Source: Leishmania mexicana MHOM/GT/2001/U1103 | Taxonomy: Eukaryota > Euglenozoa > Kinetoplastea > Trypanosomatida > Trypanosomatidae | NCBI RefSeq assembly: GCF_000234665.1 | Contig: NC_018333.1 | Span: 838,760-902,759 of the forward strand | Direction: 5' to 3' | DNA: 64,000 nucleotides | Shown: positions 63,013-64,000 of the stretch, piece after piece | How positions within the stretch are numbered: the first letter of the stretch is position 1 | How the letters are laid out: the number at the start of each line of letters is the position of its first letter | Program-made: the position numbers and the translations under genes | The notes under the pieces: model-generated | Told to the model about the DNA's origin: nothing | Database searches by the model: none | What the model saw: the letters and a program-made list of their open reading frames with translations, nothing else

Positions 63013-64000
63013 TTAGCCGCCAGCGACGACAGTGTAGTGGTCACTCGGCGGTTTCACAGAGCGGTAAAAGACCTCTGGCGGACTCGGCACGACGGGGTCG
63101 TTGGCCGTCTTGTGCTCCGCGGCGGCAAGGAAGACGAGCGCCGCAGCAACCGCTGTCACCTGCAGGGCGTCCTTATGCTTCTCATAAGTCGCCATCAACT
63201 CCTCTCGGTTCTCCTCCAGCCCCTGGTAGAACTGCGTGCGCTTCCTCTGGTGATGTGTGCGCTCAAACGTGCGCTTGTACATCAGGTAGAAGACGCACAC
63301 GACAATGAGCGCGTAGATACGCAGCAAGTGCGGATTTCGCGTCGGCAACTCAGCGCTGTCCGCGAGACGGTCCGCCGCCCGCTGAAAGTGGCTCTTTTCG
63401 TTTTGCTCCTTTTCCTTCAGCAGGGCGCGGCGTTGCAGCTCGGCTTTCATGTCGGCCTGCGCCGAGAATGACGCATAGTGCGGCTGCTGCGCGCGCAGGA
63501 GTGGGCGATCGAGCTCGACCCAGCTTTGATCGTCCCGGCTCTGATACAAGTACTTCCCTTCTGGTGTGCGACGCTCCGTGGCCGGATCCAGCGCACCCAC
63601 CTTCTCAACCTCCTCGTCCGTCAGCAGTGACGACGTGGAACCGGCAGACGCAGGCGATGATGACTCTCCAGTGCCGCTGCTCTGCTGATCTACAGTAAAG
63701 GGCGCTGCCGCCATTTCACGCAATGGCTGACGTCGACCCTCCGAGGTCCCCCCGACAGGACCGCTCGTCCCATGCGCTCGCGCCCTGCTTGGGCCTGGCA
63801 GATGCAGACGCTCGTATCCACCCTCCTTCAAAAGCAGCTTGTACGCGTGATTCACCTCCTCCATCTTGGCACTGTCACCGGACCCCGCATCGGGGTGGTA
63901 GATGCGAGCGAGCTCTCGGTACTTCATCTTTACCTCTGCCTTGGTAGCACTACGTGTGAGACCCAGAATTTTGAACGGGTCTCGCTGCGGCAGAAGCCGC
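63013..64000 (-). CDS. Membrane-anchored DnaJ-domain protein, 5' end outside the window
   Basis: The visible frame (329 codons) enters from the right edge already inside or just before a J domain: DPFKILGLTRSATKAEVK, then YRELARIYHPDAGSGD with the HPD motif that stimulates Hsp70 ATPase, then a third helix EEVNHAYKLLL. There is no Gly/Phe or zinc-finger region, so it is a type III J-protein. A Ser/Gly-rich linker, a charged Lys/Glu/Arg segment (LQRRALLKEKEQNEKSHF) and one membrane helix (LLRIYALIVVCVFYLMYK) follow, then a short helical domain with an Ala/Val-rich segment (LQVTAVAAALVFLAAA) that might be a second helix. The J domain near the N-terminus with a later anchor suggests a chaperone partner at a membrane, possibly mitochondrial, which is inference. 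The start codon lies beyond 64000. Confidence 0.88.
   Translation of the reverse strand, partial: RLLPQRDPFKILGLTRSATKAEVKMKYRELARIYHPDAGSGDSAKMEEVNHAYKLLLKEGGYERLHLPGPSRARAHGTSGPVGGTSEGRRQPLREMAAAPFTVDQQSSGTGESSSPASAGSTSSLLTDEEVEKVGALDPATERRTPEGKYLYQSRDDQSWVELDRPLLRAQQPHYASFSAQADMKAELQRRALLKEKEQNEKSHFQRAADRLADSAELPTRNPHLLRIYALIVVCVFYLMYKRTFERTHHQRKRTQFYQGLEENREELMATYEKHKDALQVTAVAAALVFLAAAEHKTANDPVVPSPPEVFYRSVKPPSDHYTVVAGG

Overview
The window looks like a chromosome-internal piece of a trypanosomatid genome, most likely Leishmania or a close relative. The evidence is long intronless genes all on one strand, GC-rich coding sequence, gene-free intervals of 0.6-4 kb full of CA/TG and purine/pyrimidine runs, pyrimidine tracts followed by AG upstream of start codons (trans-splice acceptors), and a sphingosine-1-phosphate lyase and ARL3-type GTPase of kinetoplastid style. 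All 15 genes I support lie on the minus strand, so the window sits inside one directional (polycistronic) cluster transcribed from high to low coordinates. I see no strand switch, tRNA, rRNA, CRISPR array or transposase gene.

In transcription order (right to left) the genes are as follows. A membrane J-protein is cut by the right edge (63013-64000). A TPR/MYND protein of SMYD4-like layout follows (57291-59975). Then come a 1215-residue, mostly disordered protein with a degenerate kinase-like domain (49511-53158), a membrane-anchored peptidyl-tRNA hydrolase 2 homologue (47802-48629), and a CLP1-type pre-mRNA 3'-end processing factor without a P-loop (45555-46832). An unrecognised membrane protein (43981-44826) precedes a giant 3788-residue protein with leucine-rich, papain-like, hemopexin-like and repeated 'WRL' beta-modules (29645-41011). 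Next are a coiled-coil protein (28073-28975), an ARL3-type GTPase (26370-26909), a TRIM-type RING/B-box/coiled-coil/SPRY-like protein (23640-25277), sphingosine-1-phosphate lyase (19588-21201), a DZIP1-like protein (12965-16555), an unrecognised 349-residue protein (10463-11512), a SET-domain protein (6181-7254), an RlmI-type methyltransferase homologue with eroded motifs (3923-5317), and a large unrecognised protein cut by the left edge (1-3295).

The genes do not form one pathway, as is normal for such clusters. Three touch RNA or translation: CLP1-like, PTH2-like and the RlmI-like protein. Two point to the cilium or flagellum: DZIP1-like and ARL3. One is lipid catabolism. A recurring theme is that several proteins keep the fold signature of a known enzyme family but have lost residues the reaction or ligand binding normally needs: the RlmI-like, CLP1-like, PTH2-like, papain-like, SMYD-like and kinase-like domains. 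The giant gene at 29645-41011 and the TRIM-type gene are the most unusual items.

Most starts were set at the first ATG of the open frame, because several open frames extend upstream only through non-ATG codons. Domain calls come from reading motifs by eye; no database search was possible.
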